Source of the DNA: Chlorophyllum brunneum | Lineage: Eukaryota; Basidiomycota; Agaricomycetes; Agaricales; Agaricaceae | NCBI GenBank assembly: GCA_963576785.1 | Contig: OY756146.1 | Span: 434,001 to 498,000 of the forward strand | Direction of reading: 5' to 3' | DNA: 64,000 nt | In this document: positions 23,097 to 36,587 of the stretch, piece after piece | Layout of the letters: every line of letters starts with the position of its first letter | Position numbering within the stretch: position 1 is the stretch's first letter | The notes under the pieces: model-generated | What the model saw: only the letters and a program-made list of their open reading frames with translations | What the model was told of the DNA's origin: nothing | Databases searched by the model: none | Program-made: the position numbers and the translations under genes

Positions 23097-24810
23097 TCAC
23101 ATTATCATTCTCCCCGTCCACCTGGGCATACCAATACACTCCCTCACATTATCAATACCCCCAATCCAACTAACCAACCTCTCAAATCCAAGACCAAAAC
23201 CACCATGTGGGGCTCCACCATACTTTCTCAAATCCGGGTACCACTTGTACGTTGAATCAATCTCTCTCCCCTCGATGACTTCTCCTTCCTTTCCTGTGTC
23301 CGCGGCAGAGTCGGATGGTAACAACCCATGTTCCGCCATCCGTTTTGAAAGGATATCCCATCTCTCCTCTCTCACACTGCCGCCCACAAGTTCACCCACA
23401 CGGGGAACGAGCAAGTCGAAACACGCGACGGTCTTCTCATCTTCGTTCACCCGCATGTAAAATGGCTTCAGTCCGATGGGGTAATTGGTCACGAATACAG
23501 GTCCACCGACATATTCCTCCGCTAACCAACGCTCGTGTTCGCTTGAAAGTGATTCACCCCATACGGGCTTGAACTCGAATGAACGTCCCTTTGCGCTCTC
23601 TGCGCTCAACACTTCGATCGCCTTGGTATAAGTCATACGTCTCCATGGTTGAGCACTATCGAAAGCAGCACGGAAGGTTTTATACTCTTCCGACTCCAAT
23701 CCTTTACCACCGGTTCCATCCCTCCCCATCCATAGTTCCGCAACATCGGATGAGTCGGGGTTTACGGAAGTTCTAATCATGCCTTCAATGAAGGCACAAA
23801 TCTCTTCAACACTGTCATGACGCGTCGCGAGGTTCCACTCGGCTTCAAGCATCCAGAATTCTGCGAGATGACGACCTGTCATGGACCGTTCCGCGCGAAA
23901 ACATGGCGAGAGGGTGTACACGCGCGAGAGAGCCGTAGAGAGAGATTCAAGGTGAAGTTGGTGAGAGACGGTGAGGTAGGCTGGACGGGAGAAGAATTCT
24001 AAAGGCGTATTTGGATCTAGGTTCGGGCTCGGGTTTGAGACTGGGGTATTGTTGGGTCGTATGGGTGCAATGCGGAAAGCTTCGCCTGCACCTTCACAGT
24101 CGTTGCCCGTAATTATAGGGGTATGCGTACACATGAATCCTTGCGACTTTTCAAACATTTAGTCAGGTCCGGTATGGAAAGGAGTGAAAGTACCTCGAAA
24201 GAATGAGATAGATTGCGGGACATGTTATCTCTCAGACGTAGCATCGCAGCTATCTGACTTGTTCGAGCGCGTAAGTACGCGTTATCACGAAGGTACTCTG
24301 TAGAAAGAGTTTTCTTCTGGATGGGATATGTCTTTACAACGGTAGTCAGTTGGGATATGACAGTAGTCAAAATAAGCGACATACATCAATATCACAGTCC
24401 CCAAGGACTTCTATGGCATGTTTATCCCCTTCTTGGACGACAAGCTCCCATTCCTGGCCCCGACCAGGGGATTTTATCAGATTTCCCGTTAGCCGTACTG
24501 CAGTGCCATTCGTAAGTCTTCCTTCGGTGAGTGTCCCAACTTGAAACTTTGGGGAACTCACTCACCGTTTCAACAATTCTGGGGCAACACCCTGCTGTTT
24601 CAATACAATGGCCTGCAAACCATCTGCAGTCGTACCATCGCTCACAACAGCAAATGTAATGTTTTTCTGTTTGCGGATGGATTTGATCCAACCAGTCACG
24701 GATGTAGTCGAGCTTTCCTGACTGTTTGATGAGAGCAGCTGCTTTATCGTTGGTGGTAGCTGAAATCTGGCAGGATGAGCAGCGGTTGAATATAATCTGC
24801 GAAGAAACAT
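23097..24810 (-). CDS. asparaginyl-tRNA synthetase, mitochondrial
   Basis: Charges mitochondrial tRNA-Asn with asparagine (NARS2 / yeast SLM5 type). Four exons from the ATG at 24810. The N-terminus MFLRRLYSTAAHPARF is Arg-rich and fits a mitochondrial targeting peptide. An OB-fold anticodon-binding domain follows (TSVTGWIKSIRKQKNI ... LTGNLIKSPGRGQEWEL). The class II catalytic domain then begins with YPIQKKTLSTEYLRDNAYLR. Motif 2 is seen as CFRAERSMTGRHLAEFWMLE and motif 3 as GGFGLGFERLVSWIGGID. The product of about 520 residues is the usual size for the family, and all joins keep frame. It shares a short divergent promoter with the Noc4 gene. Confidence 0.92.
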
Positions 24811-25007
24811 GGACACTTGCAGAAATATTGCCGGGTGACTCCTAAAATAGCCGGAGTTTGGTTCTGCTTGTCGCCAACTTTCCGGGCCGAGAGTTGGGCA
24901 TGGAATCAAAGATTTTTCGTTGATTGCTTTTGACCAAGGTATGCATCCCACACTGTTCACTGCTATACAGAAATTGACCATCATGACCGTCTTTAGGTGT
25001 ATTCCAT
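24811..25007. promoter_or_regulatory. bidirectional promoter, AsnRS / NOC4
   Basis: Only 197 bp separate the start codons of two divergent housekeeping genes (mitochondrial Asn-tRNA synthetase on -, Noc4 on +). Both promoters and 5' UTRs must lie here or overlap the neighbouring first exons. I see no clear TATA box. Confidence 0.6.
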
Positions 25008-27268
25008 ATGGCCCCTCGTTCTCTACCTCCCACCAAAAAGCGCAAGGTCGAGCTTGACGCTGGATTCAGCGAACGAATAAAATCTATCGAGTCTGGCCTC
25101 ATCGAGGCCCTCAACAAAAACGAATCCATCAACTCTCTAGCAGATCTACTTCAGATTATGCAGTCAACAAAGGGTGTACACCAGACTTCAAAAGTCATTT
25201 ATGCTCTCTATCGTGTTTTCGTGGTTGTCATAACCAATGGCAAACTCGGCCTGGGTGGGGATGAAGCCGCGAAGGTGGTCAAGACCTGGCTCTTGGCTCA
25301 ATTGAACACTTACGTGGACTTCCTTGTGGGACTTTTGAAAGATGAGGAGAAAACACTGAGGGTGAGTAATACCAAACCATTCATTGCCTTCTAGTCCATG
25401 TACGATACATTTCAGCAGATCTCCGCTCTTCAGATCCTGTTCTCCTTACAGAAGCACCTCTCCACCTCCTATTCGACCTCTTCTTCATCTTCCTCCAAAC
25501 ATCAACCCCAGTTCCACCTATCCCATTTCCGCAAAATCGTCTCAGCCCTTCTCACATGCCCACCATCCCCTCGATCGGGACCCAAAGTCACAGACGACGA
25601 CAACCAACTACTCGATCTTGATGCTGGGAACCTTTTCTACGAAACTTGGTTTAGCGTATATGACGACATTCGCTGGTTTTTCCTTCGCGAATCTGCGTAC
25701 GTCTACCTCCTCTCTTACCGGAGTATGAGCCGGATAACGTACTTTCTGTAGGACCCTCCTAGACGCCCACCCAAATCATCCAACACTTCCCCTCAATCTC
25801 CTCTCTATACTCGAGCGCCTTACGACATTTCCTACCGAGCCATCCGAACTTGATGGATGGTGGGTTGTAGAAATGGGTAGCCCTCCGCCCAAACCTAGGA
25901 GATCAAAATTAAATGGGGACCTTTCCGATTCGGAGGTTGAGGAATCTGGACTCGAGTCCCAGAGGAATGACGACGATAATGACGATGACTGGAGAAAGTA
26001 CTTTGAAGAAGAACCCGCAGCACCGGAGGCACCCAAGGCCAAAACACCTGGTGTACGCTTGCATCAAATGACTATCCATCAATCGTTACATTCTCTGGCA
26101 TCACATCGAGCAGTATTCACCCGAACATGGTTAGCCCTCCTTCCCCGTTTATCCAAATCCAAAGATGCGGAAAAGTTGGCTGTGCGAGTTTTGAACATTA
26201 TGCATCGGGGGGTATTACCACATCTCACACGACCAGTGCTGATTATGGACTGGATAAGTGCATGTGTTGAGTATGGTAAGGGGGCTTTGTTCACATAATC
26301 TTTTTTGACATCTGACATTTGACATTCCGCGAAGGAGGGCCAGTTGGATTATTAGGGCTGAATGCCCTTTTCATTCTGATGAAGGATTACAACTTGTAAG
26401 TAAATTACCTCATCATCGTCACTCACAGATTCATTGTTTATCCCAAGGGATTACCCGTCGTTCTATACTCGTCTTTACGCATTCCTAGATCGCGATGTTT
26501 TGCATCTCAAACACCGCGCGCGATTTTTTCGCATGACAGAACTATTCCTCAGTTCAACGTATGTCGCACCTTTCACCCCTAACCAGTGCTTTAATTCATT
26601 TAATACTAGGCATCTACCCGCTACGCTACTCGCATCGTTCATCAAACGTCTATCGCGACTATCTCTCAACGCACCTCCTGCTGCCATCGTGATGGTCGTT
26701 CCATTCACCTACAACATCTTGAAAAAACATCCAGCGCTGATGGTCATGATTCACAACACCAACACGTTAGAAAACGGATACACCGGTAAGTTGGAACAAC
26801 ATCAAACCGAACAACAGGGTGTAATATAATTATCACAAAACCGGTGACTTGAAAAAACTTTTTTTGATAGATCCTTTCCTACCGGGAGAACCAAATCCAA
26901 CACACACTCATGCCCTGGAAAGCTCCCTATGGGAACTCTTATCCCATAAAACCCATTACCATTCTACCGTTTCGACAATGAGTAAAATGTTTAGTGAACC
27001 GTTCACTAAACGCAACTACCCTCTTGAAGATTTCTTGGATCACACATATGCAACGGTGAGTCCGATCGGTAGTTCCATCATGAGTGTTGTTGATAATAAT
27101 ATGTAGCTTTTTGATACTGAGGCGAAGAGGAAAATCAAAAAGGAGCCGGCTGTGGCGATGGACTTGGCAAAGGGTTTCATTTCGTTTCCGAGACCGGGAA
27201 TGAAAGGTAGTACTGCTTTACAAGAAGATGTTGATGATGTAGTTGGCGAACTTTGGGATTTTGTATAG
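25008..27268 (+). CDS. NOC4: ribosome biogenesis protein Noc4
   Basis: Nucleolar protein that works with Nop14 in 40S subunit maturation and export; CBF/Mak21 family. Multi-exon gene from the ATG at 25008, where a basic MAPRSLPPTKKRKVEL start gives a nuclear signal, to the stop at 27266. The N-terminal helical repeats (LADLLQIMQSTKG, ISALQILFSLQKHLS) are followed by an acidic linker (SDSEVEESGLESQRNDDDN). The conserved C-terminal domain reads WLALLPRLSKSKDAEKLAVRVL, then LILMKDYNLDYPSFYTRLY, then FLDRDVLHLKHRARFFRMTELFLSS. It ends with MSKMFSEPFTKRNYPLEDFLDHTY and LWDFV. Introns are short and all joins keep frame. Confidence 0.93.
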
Positions 27269-28243
27269 TTGGATCAAATTATGTTGTTAAGATCAGACGG
27301 TTCGGCTTTTTATGTTTTGTTCCACAAGGAGTAAAAGGTTCGGGTAAATGAAAGTGATTTTTTTTGATAAATTGGATCAACCAGAAAAGGGATTACTTGG
27401 TCAAAAGGCCCTAAGCAAGCAAGAGGAGCGTCGTCGCACCAATGACACGTGTGGTATACGTAAACATATTATTCGCATCCGCATGAAATAGGAGTAGCAA
27501 CATTACATTTCGTGTTGAATAAATAAAAAAATACCGGATGAGTTACCCGAATGACAAGTTGAATACAACCAAGTGGTTTAGTACCATCCGGGGATTTTTG
27601 GGGTTATCCGCATTTGGGAGAATAGGTCAGGGTGTCGTTTTTATTGGTATCCGAAGGACGGATCTCTGTTTTTCTTCTCTTCTGGATATGGATCTTGGAT
27701 TGTATCAGGAACTATGTTTTTTTTTTTTTGTTTGTTTCGAGTTCATACGTGGGTTCCGTTAACGCGACAATGAGATTTAGCTCTGTAGTCAGAAGAGAGA
27801 AGCTATCCCGTATTGAGATCACACTGACATTTGCTTGACATCATCGTTACCTCTTCATCAAGATCTCTTTCAATGAACGTTACGCAACATATAAAGTCAA
27901 AGTTGACATTTTGGAGTGAATGTATGTGGGCAGGGATGGAGGGTGCTGTGAAGTTGTTCGGAACGTTGAGCGAAGACGAGCGTCTATTATGTATAGTAGC
28001 AGACATGGTTGAGAATTGGGTGAATAGATAAGATCGATGGACGGGAGCAGTAGGCCGGCAATCCAAGGGAGGGTCAGGTGTGACGGGTTAGAGGCCGGTG
28101 GGGAGTAGAGTCAATGCCGTGGAGGGAGGTCGAGGCTCCGGCGGTAAGGGAACAGGTACGGAAGCCTATCACCATCCGGCGACCAAATCTTGCCCCCGAT
28201 CTCCCTGCCATACTTAAACCCCCGTCCCCAATTACCTTCCTCA
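27269..28243. other. intergenic region
   Basis: 3' flank of NOC4 and promoter of TUP1. Homopolymer T runs near 27717-27729. No gene seen; short frames at 27538-27838 and 28066-27803 have no support. Confidence 0.5.
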
Positions 28244-30425
28244 ATGGCTCTCCTCTCCCACCCCGACCCCCGTCCCTCCCGAAGACTCACTGACGCTCTC
28301 CAGCTCATCCAGGACGACTACAACAGAGTCCTTGCAGAACGCGATTCTCTCCGTCACGAACTCGTCTACTGCCAAACCATCGGTGAGCAGCAATCCCCAC
28401 ACACCCTTCTCCTATAACTCATGTTCTCCAGCAAACGAACAAGAATCAGAACTCAGCACCATCCGGCGTACCATTTGGAACCTCCAAAACCAGCTACAAT
28501 CCTTTCAGCAAAACTATGAAGACGAACGTCGCAAACTCTTCGACGAACTGAGGCAGCAACGTGCAGCTGCCGGCTTACCACCCCCTCTACCACTCCGTGA
28601 CTTGCCAGCGACCCTTGCCATAGTTGCAAATCCCGATGACGTACCCCAACAACGAGAACGAGACGTGATCATCACTACTCGCGACAGAAAGATGAAAGGA
28701 CGGGCTAGGGAGTATCCCGATATCGACCGTGACGAATATCGTGAGCCGAAACGTATGAGACAGAGTGATATACCAAGGGGTGAGCAAACTATTCTTTTGA
28801 CAACAATCATCATCATTGAATAACTTGACTAGTCCCTTCATTACCCGTCCCGCCGACTTCCGCACCACCGCCCCATTCCCATCAACAACCAGTAGTGTTG
28901 AATTCCTATCCCGTCATCAACGGTGCGACAAATGGTCCAAGCCCCTCATCCCAAAGGTCTTCGGTACCTCCACACACTTCCACGACTGCCGCACCACCAA
29001 TGTCTGATGACCTTACGCTTATGAACGTACCCCCCGAATACCGCAAAGAACTCAACAACTGGTCTGTTTCTTTTAATCCTAAACTACCCAGAAACATGGA
29101 CGTGCACATGGTTTTCTCAATTCCTCATCCAAGGTACTTCCCATACTCAAACCTTACCTTTGTACTGACACCGAGCACAGTGTAGTATGCTCCATTCAAT
29201 TCTCATCCGATGGTCGATATGTTGCTACGGGCTGTAACCAAGCTGCCTACATTTACGACATCAAAACTGGTACTCAAGTCTGGTATGTCGTTATACTACA
29301 CGCACAAAGCAACATCCTTTTATACAAATCCTCATACAGCGCTCTCATCGACCCTTCCGTTCCAAGGGATAGTGATCTCTACATTCGTAGTGTCCGTTTC
29401 AGTCCCGATGGTGAATACCTCGCAACAGGTGCCGAAGACCAACAAGTAAGGGTAAGTTTCAACAGCATTCCTTCTTCTCAGACAGCTCTTACGTTTTTAT
29501 AAATAAAAAACTGACTTTGTTTTAAATTTCAGGTCTGGAACATCAAACAACGTACCCTCCATCACGTCTTTGCAGGTCACACAAACGAGATCTACGCACT
29601 CGATTACGCTCAAAACGGAAACTTTGTCGTTTCCGGTTCAGCCGATCGTACAGCCAGACTATGGGATTTACGAACACCCAACAACAACAACAAAGTATTC
29701 AAATACGATTCTCCCGCACAAGATTGTGGTATCACGTCGATTTCCATTTCACCTAATAATCGATATGTCGCTGGTGGTTGTTTGGATGGATTCATCAGAA
29801 TATGGAATGTCGAGAATGCAGAAATGATTGTGAAATTACGTGGACATGCGGATAGTGTTTATGCTGTTAGGTTTACGCCTAATGGACAAATGCTACTTAG
29901 CGGTTCACTTGATTATACAGTCAAGTATTGGGATATGTCTTCTCTCCTCCACACCCATTCTCGTGATAATCCCGCCCCTTCTACTACGACTTTGGTATCT
30001 TGTCCATTGATTAATAGTCTCAAAGGTCATCAGGTACGTCTTTCCTCAACTTATAAAAAAATGTAATACTAACGAACAGTATAGGATTATGTTTTGGCAG
30101 TGGCTTGTTCGTCTGATAATCGATATTTCGTATCGGGTGCAAAGGATCGCGCATTGGTACTCTGGGATCCAGCCGAAGGAATCGCACGATTTAAACTTCA
30201 CGGTCACAAGAACTCCGGTACGTCCCCCCCACTTCAACACCGCCAAATTCTTATTCACCTCACCTCACCACGTTTAGTTATATCAGTTGATATACACGGC
30301 TCTTATATCGCTACTGCAAGTGGCGACATGTGTTGTCGGATCTGTAAGTTTCCTTTCGATATATAAACTTGATCATTTTTAACTCTTTTTTTAAAAAAGG
30401 GGCGTTTTCCGTTGGTGGTAATTAA
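28244..30425 (+). CDS. TUP1: Tup1 WD40 transcriptional corepressor
   Basis: Global corepressor that acts with Cyc8/Ssn6. Multi-exon gene from the ATG at 28244. The N-terminal tetramerisation helix reads RRLTDALQLIQDDYNRVLAE and continues through a spliced coiled coil (ELSTIRRTIWNLQNQLQSF). A Pro/Ser-rich linker with basic KRMRQSD follows, then the boundary motif PPEYRKELNNWSVSFNP. Seven WD40 blades follow, for example VCSIQFSSDGRYVATGCN, GSADRTARLWDLRT, GSLDYTVKYWDMSS and GAKDRALVLWDP. The last intron crosses a homopolymer-rich stretch, and the final exon (about 30400-30425) supplies only WAFSVGGN after CCRI. That tail matches the conserved C-terminus of the family, which supports this end. 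Confidence 0.93.
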
Positions 30426-30738
30426 ATTAATTCATTGCATAACTTATTTTTTTCTTGGTTTTTACGATATTTTATCTTTTTTTTTTTTTAACTAATACCA
30501 CCACCATCACTGCATTGAAGAAAAAAAAAAAAAAGTTTTTGCTTTTTGTGTAACACATACTTTTGAGCATTTTTTTACATACGCATATACACATTCATTG
30601 GAAGGAAAGGAGTATGGTACATCTTCGAATTCGTAATAGTCATTTTCCAACAAAAAAAAATACTTTTTTTTTTTTTGGTATTTTATTCAAAACAAGTAAG
30701 GATATACGGTCCGAGATTCCATATCATCCAATCCAAGC
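30426..30738. other. convergent intergenic region, A/T homopolymer-rich
   Basis: Lies between the stops of TUP1 (+) and the first alpha-galactosidase (-). It carries many runs of 8-13 T or A (about 30477-30491, 30520-30536, 30650-30677), which fit terminator/3' UTR sequence. No gene. Confidence 0.6.
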
Positions 30739-33307
30739 TCAAGTATCAATCCGAGTCCCATTCTGATCAATACACCATTCCGGTCTCGCACAAGGCGGTT
30801 GTGTACCATCAGGTTCATCTCCATCATCTTGAAGAAGTAATGCTATTACACCATGTGCAGGGACTTTTGGGATTGTTATGGTGCGGATTGCTGTACCGTT
30901 GTTTGTGTGTGTCCATAAATCCTATTTAATAATATTAATCATATGATGAGAGGATGAGAGGAGAGGAAAGTTAACTCGGATGGTGTATTGTCTTCCGGCG
31001 CGGATCCATGGAGATTCGGTTAGATTGAATGACATGTCAGTTGCTTCATCTAAAACATTGAGCTGCGTGTGTTATTCAATAGTCGATAAAAACGCCATTT
31101 ATTTAAAGTACCCGATTGGGAGAGTTGTGTCCGGTAAACGTAAAAACGTACCAACATGAATACTGTCCCATTTTGACTTTCTCCACTCCAATACTGTGCA
31201 GGACGTTTTGGATCAAACGTCCAATCCGGCTAAAAGTAATCACATTTTTTATAAATAAAAATCTAAGAAAAAGAGTTGACGTTACGTTAATGCCCCATCT
31301 GAATGGAGAGATTCCAGTTCCGACTACCGGATCTTGGTTGATGGCGATAATCTCGTGGTTCATTAGAATTGTCAATGTTTCGTCGGTGGCTTTGGTTAGC
31401 TTTATCAGACAGAAGTGCGCAGTTTCATCATCAATAAGGAAGGGGGGAGGGGAAGCCTTACGTCTGTGCCCTACGCCCCGAAAAGAAATCAGTTAAAACT
31501 GGATAGAATCACGACATTGTTTACACCCAACTATGACAAGCGGTGATTTGTTTAAAGCCCAAGCGGTAAAGTGTGATTTGGATTCTTCAAACGAAAGGTC
31601 GCCGTTCCCACTATATATATACATCCACGGATTGTCAGTTAAACTTTCTCTTGAATCCATGATTATGAAAGAACTTACATTTCGAGCTATACGCGGGGGA
31701 GGGGAGCGTCACTCAGTTCATCTTGAAACAAATCTTATTTCAAAAAAATCCAAATCCTCCTCACCATATCCATATCATTGTGTCCAAAGAAATCCGACGC
31801 CCAAGAATAGAAAGAGTTTCTAAATTTCGAAGTATCAAAAAGGTCATAGGAATCAAGGTAAAAGAGAATGACTGACTGACTGATTATACTGGCAATTGAG
31901 CTCCATGACGGACCGATATCATCCGTAGTCTAAAACAAAGCGTTTGATGAATACGACGAACCGTAGCAAGTCCGCTTGACTGACCCTCCAACTCTGACCA
32001 AACCTCCTTGCCCACAACCAAGGTTGCTCCTAGGATAGTGCGTTAAGAGCAGCTTCATTATTACGTGACTTTGTTCACTCACTCTGCCCCATTGACAGAT
32101 CGAGAACAGCATAGGAGGTTCGCCTGTGGCATTACTTAGCCTAGCGATAGCATCTGCCATCCGTTGGTATTCTGATGGGAAAGTCTTATATGAGCTTGAG
32201 GAGATGGCTCATTTGACAGATGAACGCACTTCCAACCATTCCTTGTTTGATGATTTCGTCGAACGGTACTAAGAGGTATTCAGATTTCCGGGCACGGGGC
32301 TCCGAATGCCAACAACAGCCTACCAGCGCAATTGTCATACCTAGGTCAAAAATAAGCCCTTGGCAATGCCGACAGCTGTGAACGTACTTTAACAAGTCAA
32401 ACCCCCATTCATCACGGAACAACTTGATATCCCTGAATTGGTAGGCGATATATCAAGTCCCCAAGAACCACAAAAAAAGAGGAACAAACCTATCTTCATT
32501 CTCAAAAGAACCTGGAAAGAGTTGGCACGTAAACCACCCCGAATCACTATACTATAGATTTCCCAAAAATAAGATCCTCGTTCATAGAGGGTTGTAACAA
32601 CTCACAATTCCAGCTTTGCTAAGTTCGAGGAGATGGGTTAGCTAAATGGTTGGGAATTCCGAGAGTTTCCGGACATACAAGCCCAAATCGTGGAGTTGAG
32701 TTGTCAAATTTTTCATTCCAGAAGGAAAACGTTCCTTGCCTGCCGGAGGTTCTTTGATCAGTGATGCATGAATACATCCGAATATAATCGTCACACACTC
32801 TCAACGATATCACCTGCAGGGCTCCGTTCCTTCTCGGCATAACAGTCGTCCACATTGACATGGTCGTAACCCGCAGCCTGATACACCCATCAGTTCCCCC
32901 CTATTCTCCTTAGCATGTATGTTACCACAAACCAATAGTCCGACTGATGCCATGAGTTTCGCATTTTCCAGAACGACGGTCTCGTTGATTTCGCACTTTT
33001 TTGATAATACTCAGCATGTGGGCATGAGGGGTTCATGCAGTAGAGGAGCAACACACGTGGTAAGCATTCCAGGCTGGAGAGATAGAATTAGAACCACCTG
33101 AGATGGTCGGATGAAGCAGGTGAACTCACTATTGAACGCCATAACTTCAAAGCCGGAACATATCAGCTTGTGATCATTGCCACATCAATGGTTCAACTCA
33201 CAAGGAAGTCTCCCAACACCATTATCCAGCGCCTGAACGAGAGGTCTCTGAGCGAGTGCCGCCACCAGTATTAGCGCCTTCAAACCGCCATTAGTCCGAA
33301 TCATCAT
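30739..33307 (-). CDS. GH27 alpha-galactosidase, copy A
   Basis: Secreted enzyme releasing terminal alpha-linked galactose from galactomannan or raffinose-type sugars. About 14 short introns; every join I traced keeps frame from the ATG at 33307 to TGA at 30739. The signal peptide ends near [13 protein letters not shown]. Core motifs include [45 protein letters not shown] and LLKYDNCA (nucleophile Asp). [12 protein letters not shown] carries the acid/base Asp four residues after Arg. The segment [19 protein letters not shown] leads into the C-terminal beta domain. Odd points: the usual GYN/GWN before the first TWN reads MAFN, and the CEWG motif is CQWG. Gln thus sits where human alpha-Gal A has substrate-binding Glu203. 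Tandem with copy B. Confidence 0.88.
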
Positions 33308-34128
33308 GATAGTTCTCGCGAGCTCGAACGAAGTTGATTCTACAGAGCGGTTGACACCAGAAGCCTGAACGTCTACCCTGACTCAATGGAGTATTTATGC
33401 AGGAAATCATGGGAACAGCAGTTCAAGCACAGTTCCTGCTAGAAGCCGAACTACTGGTCAAGAGAAGCGTGATAGCTGCCAAAGAGCCCTATCATGAAAA
33501 AGACCACCTGGTTCAGGAAGAAGAATTACCAGCTCCGGTAATGAAACAACCATGAGAGCAACGAGGACACCCTTCTTGTGTGCGAACAAAGTTCTAACCG
33601 GGGGCAGTAAGGATCCTGAAGGAAGATAACTTGGCGTTCATGTGAAGGCTCACATGTCCTCCGGCGCGCTGATTACGGACCTGCTTTTGAGCATCGGTGA
33701 GAGAACGGCGCAAGAATAGCTTGAATCATAGCAGCGGCGTCGAGCCGGCCATCAAGTACAAGGCATCGAACGTTCATCAACCACGGTGAGCTGCAATTGT
33801 AAGTCTGCGGTGTTGACCCATCAGCTATTTTTAGACCATTGCCATAAGCAAGTGCAGGGGATGAACGTCATCCGAGCTTGGCTGCTACTTAACGCTATCT
33901 GCCACCCCAATAGTCCCTTTGAGGTTTTCCGATATGGACTAGTCACTTGCTGCCAGCTCCACAACGATGTGCAGCGTACGAGTACAAGACCTCAGACCAC
34001 CCCACCTAGAAACAATCAAACTAACTCGGAATACGGATCGACATTTCAAGTAAAACAACAATCTTATCATCTATTGGTACATGCGGGAAGAGTAGAAAAA
34101 AGAACACTTTCAAAACGTTATTAATGCA
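33308..34128. other. intergenic region between tandem GH27 genes
   Basis: Promoter of copy A and 3' flank of copy B. The short frame at 33786-34124 has no support. No gene. Confidence 0.5.
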
Positions 34129-36587
34129 TCATTGATCGATACGGGTTCCATTCTGATCCATGCACCATTCCGGCCTCGCGCAAGGTGGCTGGAGACCAGT
34201 AGGTTCGTCTCCAGCATCCTTTAGCAGCAAAGCCACAACACCATGTGCTGGAACATTTCGGAGAGTCATATTACGGACGGCAGTACCATTATCGGTGTGG
34301 GTCCACAAGTCCTATTTCATCGACCTTAGTGGAAAAGGCCTAAGTGGCTAGGGAACTATAACAACTTACACGAACGGTGTATTGTCTTCCTGCGCGGATC
34401 CAGGGGGATTCAGTCAAACTGAAGAACATATCGGCCGGGCGGTCGAGGACATTAAGCTGATGCGAGGCGGAAGGATCAAAACGAGGAGTCTACTTATTCG
34501 TTGTCAGGTGGTACATACCAACATGAAGACCGCGCCGTCTTGGGTCTGTCCGCTCCAATACTGCGCCGGGTGGGTGGAGTTGCTAGTCCAATCAGGCTGA
34601 TCACGATCTCAGTCCAGTTCCCACCGTACTATCGAGTGGTCACACGTACATTAACTCCCCACCTGAATGGGCTGATGGAGGTTCCGACCACAGGATCTTG
34701 GTGTATAGCAATGAGTTCTTTGTTCTTAAGGATCGTGATGGTCTCGTCGGTCGCCTTGGTGAGCTAAAGGGTAACGATGGCATCAAGCACTTGGCAAATA
34801 ATATATATCATTCGGTACTCACGTCAGTGCTCTGAAATCGAAGGAAGGTAAGCACCCAAACCTTCGGGAGCGATGAAGAGAGTAGACTTACGATCACAAG
34901 CGGCGATTTCATTAGAGCCCAGGCAGTGAAATGAGATTTGGACTCCTCAAAATTCATACCGCCGTTGCCACTGTCGTCTTATGAGACGCGAACAAACAAA
35001 GCACAGAAACACGCCGAACGTACACTTCAAGCTACAAGATGCGCACACGGTCAGTCCGAGCTCTAAAATAGACTGGTGAAGACGAACCAAATCCATGTCA
35101 CCATATCCATAGAAATCGTTCGCCCACGAGAAAAATGAGTTCCTTAAAAAGCGAAATATTTATTAGTCACCCGGGCAAGGACATATACGCTATACGCACT
35201 GATTAAGAATATTAATACTGTGACCCCAGTCCGGACCAGTGTCGTCGGTGGTCTATCACCCAATTAATTAACCTGACATTTTACAATGAGATTCGGATGA
35301 CTCACCCTCCAAGTCTGACCCATTCGCTTTCCCCAAAGCCAGGGTTGTTCCTAGGTGGCGCTTTAATTAAAGGACGTTGCTATCAGTCGGCACAAAGGTC
35401 TACTCACCCGTCCCCACTGGCAAAGCGAGTACAACATAGGAGGTTTTCCAGTACGCTTGCTTAACCTATCAATAGCATCTGCCATACGTTGGAACTCTAA
35501 AGAAGCGGAGATAGAGAGCGGTTAGTGCCTTGGATGACAGAGAGAAGTCAGAATACTCACTTCCGACCATTCCCTCCTTGATGACTTCATCAAAAGGTAC
35601 TACACAAAGATAGGTAAATCGACGAAACCTGAGTAGAGAGTACAGATACACACCAGCACAGTTGTCGTACTTAAGAAGGTCGAAGCCCCACTCCTCTTGG
35701 AAAAGGTTGATATCCCTACGACAGGAGACGTAAGTAAAGGGGTTTCAAAAAAGAGTTAAACAACCCCCACTTGTCTTCGTTACTGTATGAACCAGGGAAA
35801 AGCTGGCAAGTGAACCATCCAGAGTCGCTGTACTACACAAAGCCGTCGGTTTCCGCTGAGGCTTGGGAAGTGAAAACCTAACTTACGATACCAGCTTTGC
35901 TGAAAAAATGAACCCATTTGTGAGTCCCTTGGCTACAAGAATCAGTTGACTGAGTTAACTTACAAGCCCATTGCATGGAGCTGGTCAGTCAGATTCCTCA
36001 TGCCTGAGGGGAATCGGTCTTTGCCTATTCTCGAATTGAGCGGGCTGGAGCGTCATGTAGGAAAACGATAGGATGATACATACTTGCGACTATATTGCCA
36101 CTAGAGTCGCGTTCCTTCTCAGAGTAGCAATCGTCAATATTGACATAGTTATATCCAGCGTCCTGGATTATTCAAGGGATGTTAATTATCTCACGTCAAC
36201 CACGTGGACGAGAGGTGACTGACCAGCAACCCCAGCGATTTGATGAGCTTGGCGTTGTTTAGAACAATAGTTTCGTCAATTTCACACTAAGACCGGCGGT
36301 TAGTTATCAGATAAAGAGGGATCCGAAGAACGAACGTGGTACGCATTCCAAGCTGGATAAATCAGAAGTCAGAACTAATATTAGGAACGGTCAAATCTAG
36401 TATCCTCACTATTCCAGCCCATGACTAAAAAGACGAAGTCAGAAACTTAGCCCGATCGTAAATATTACAGGGAGAACTCACAAGGTAGCTTCCCGACACC
36501 ATTGTCGAGAGCTCTGACGGCCGACGGCCTGGTGAAAGCAGAAAAAATTGCGGCCGCTAACGCAAGGCCGGTAACGGTGATAGTCAT
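34129..36587 (-). CDS. GH27 alpha-galactosidase, copy B
   Basis: Second intact member of the tandem pair, same exon layout as copy A, from the ATG at 36587 to TGA at 34129. The signal peptide is MTITVTGLALAAAIFSAF and the mature protein starts near ALDNGVGKLP. Motifs: [50 protein letters not shown] and LLKYDNCA (nucleophile Asp). TWRTTDDTGPDW has the acid/base Asp kept, but the next residue is Thr instead of Ile. The C-terminal beta domain ends [12 protein letters not shown], close to copy A. As in copy A, CQWG replaces CEWG, and the conserved IGTD reads ISTD. Likely a secreted hemicellulose-debranching enzyme. Confidence 0.88.

Noticed and set aside
31103..32422. Stops between blocks of GH27 copy A suggesting a pseudogene
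   Set aside because: All blocks join in frame through short GT-AG introns, so the gene is intact, not broken.
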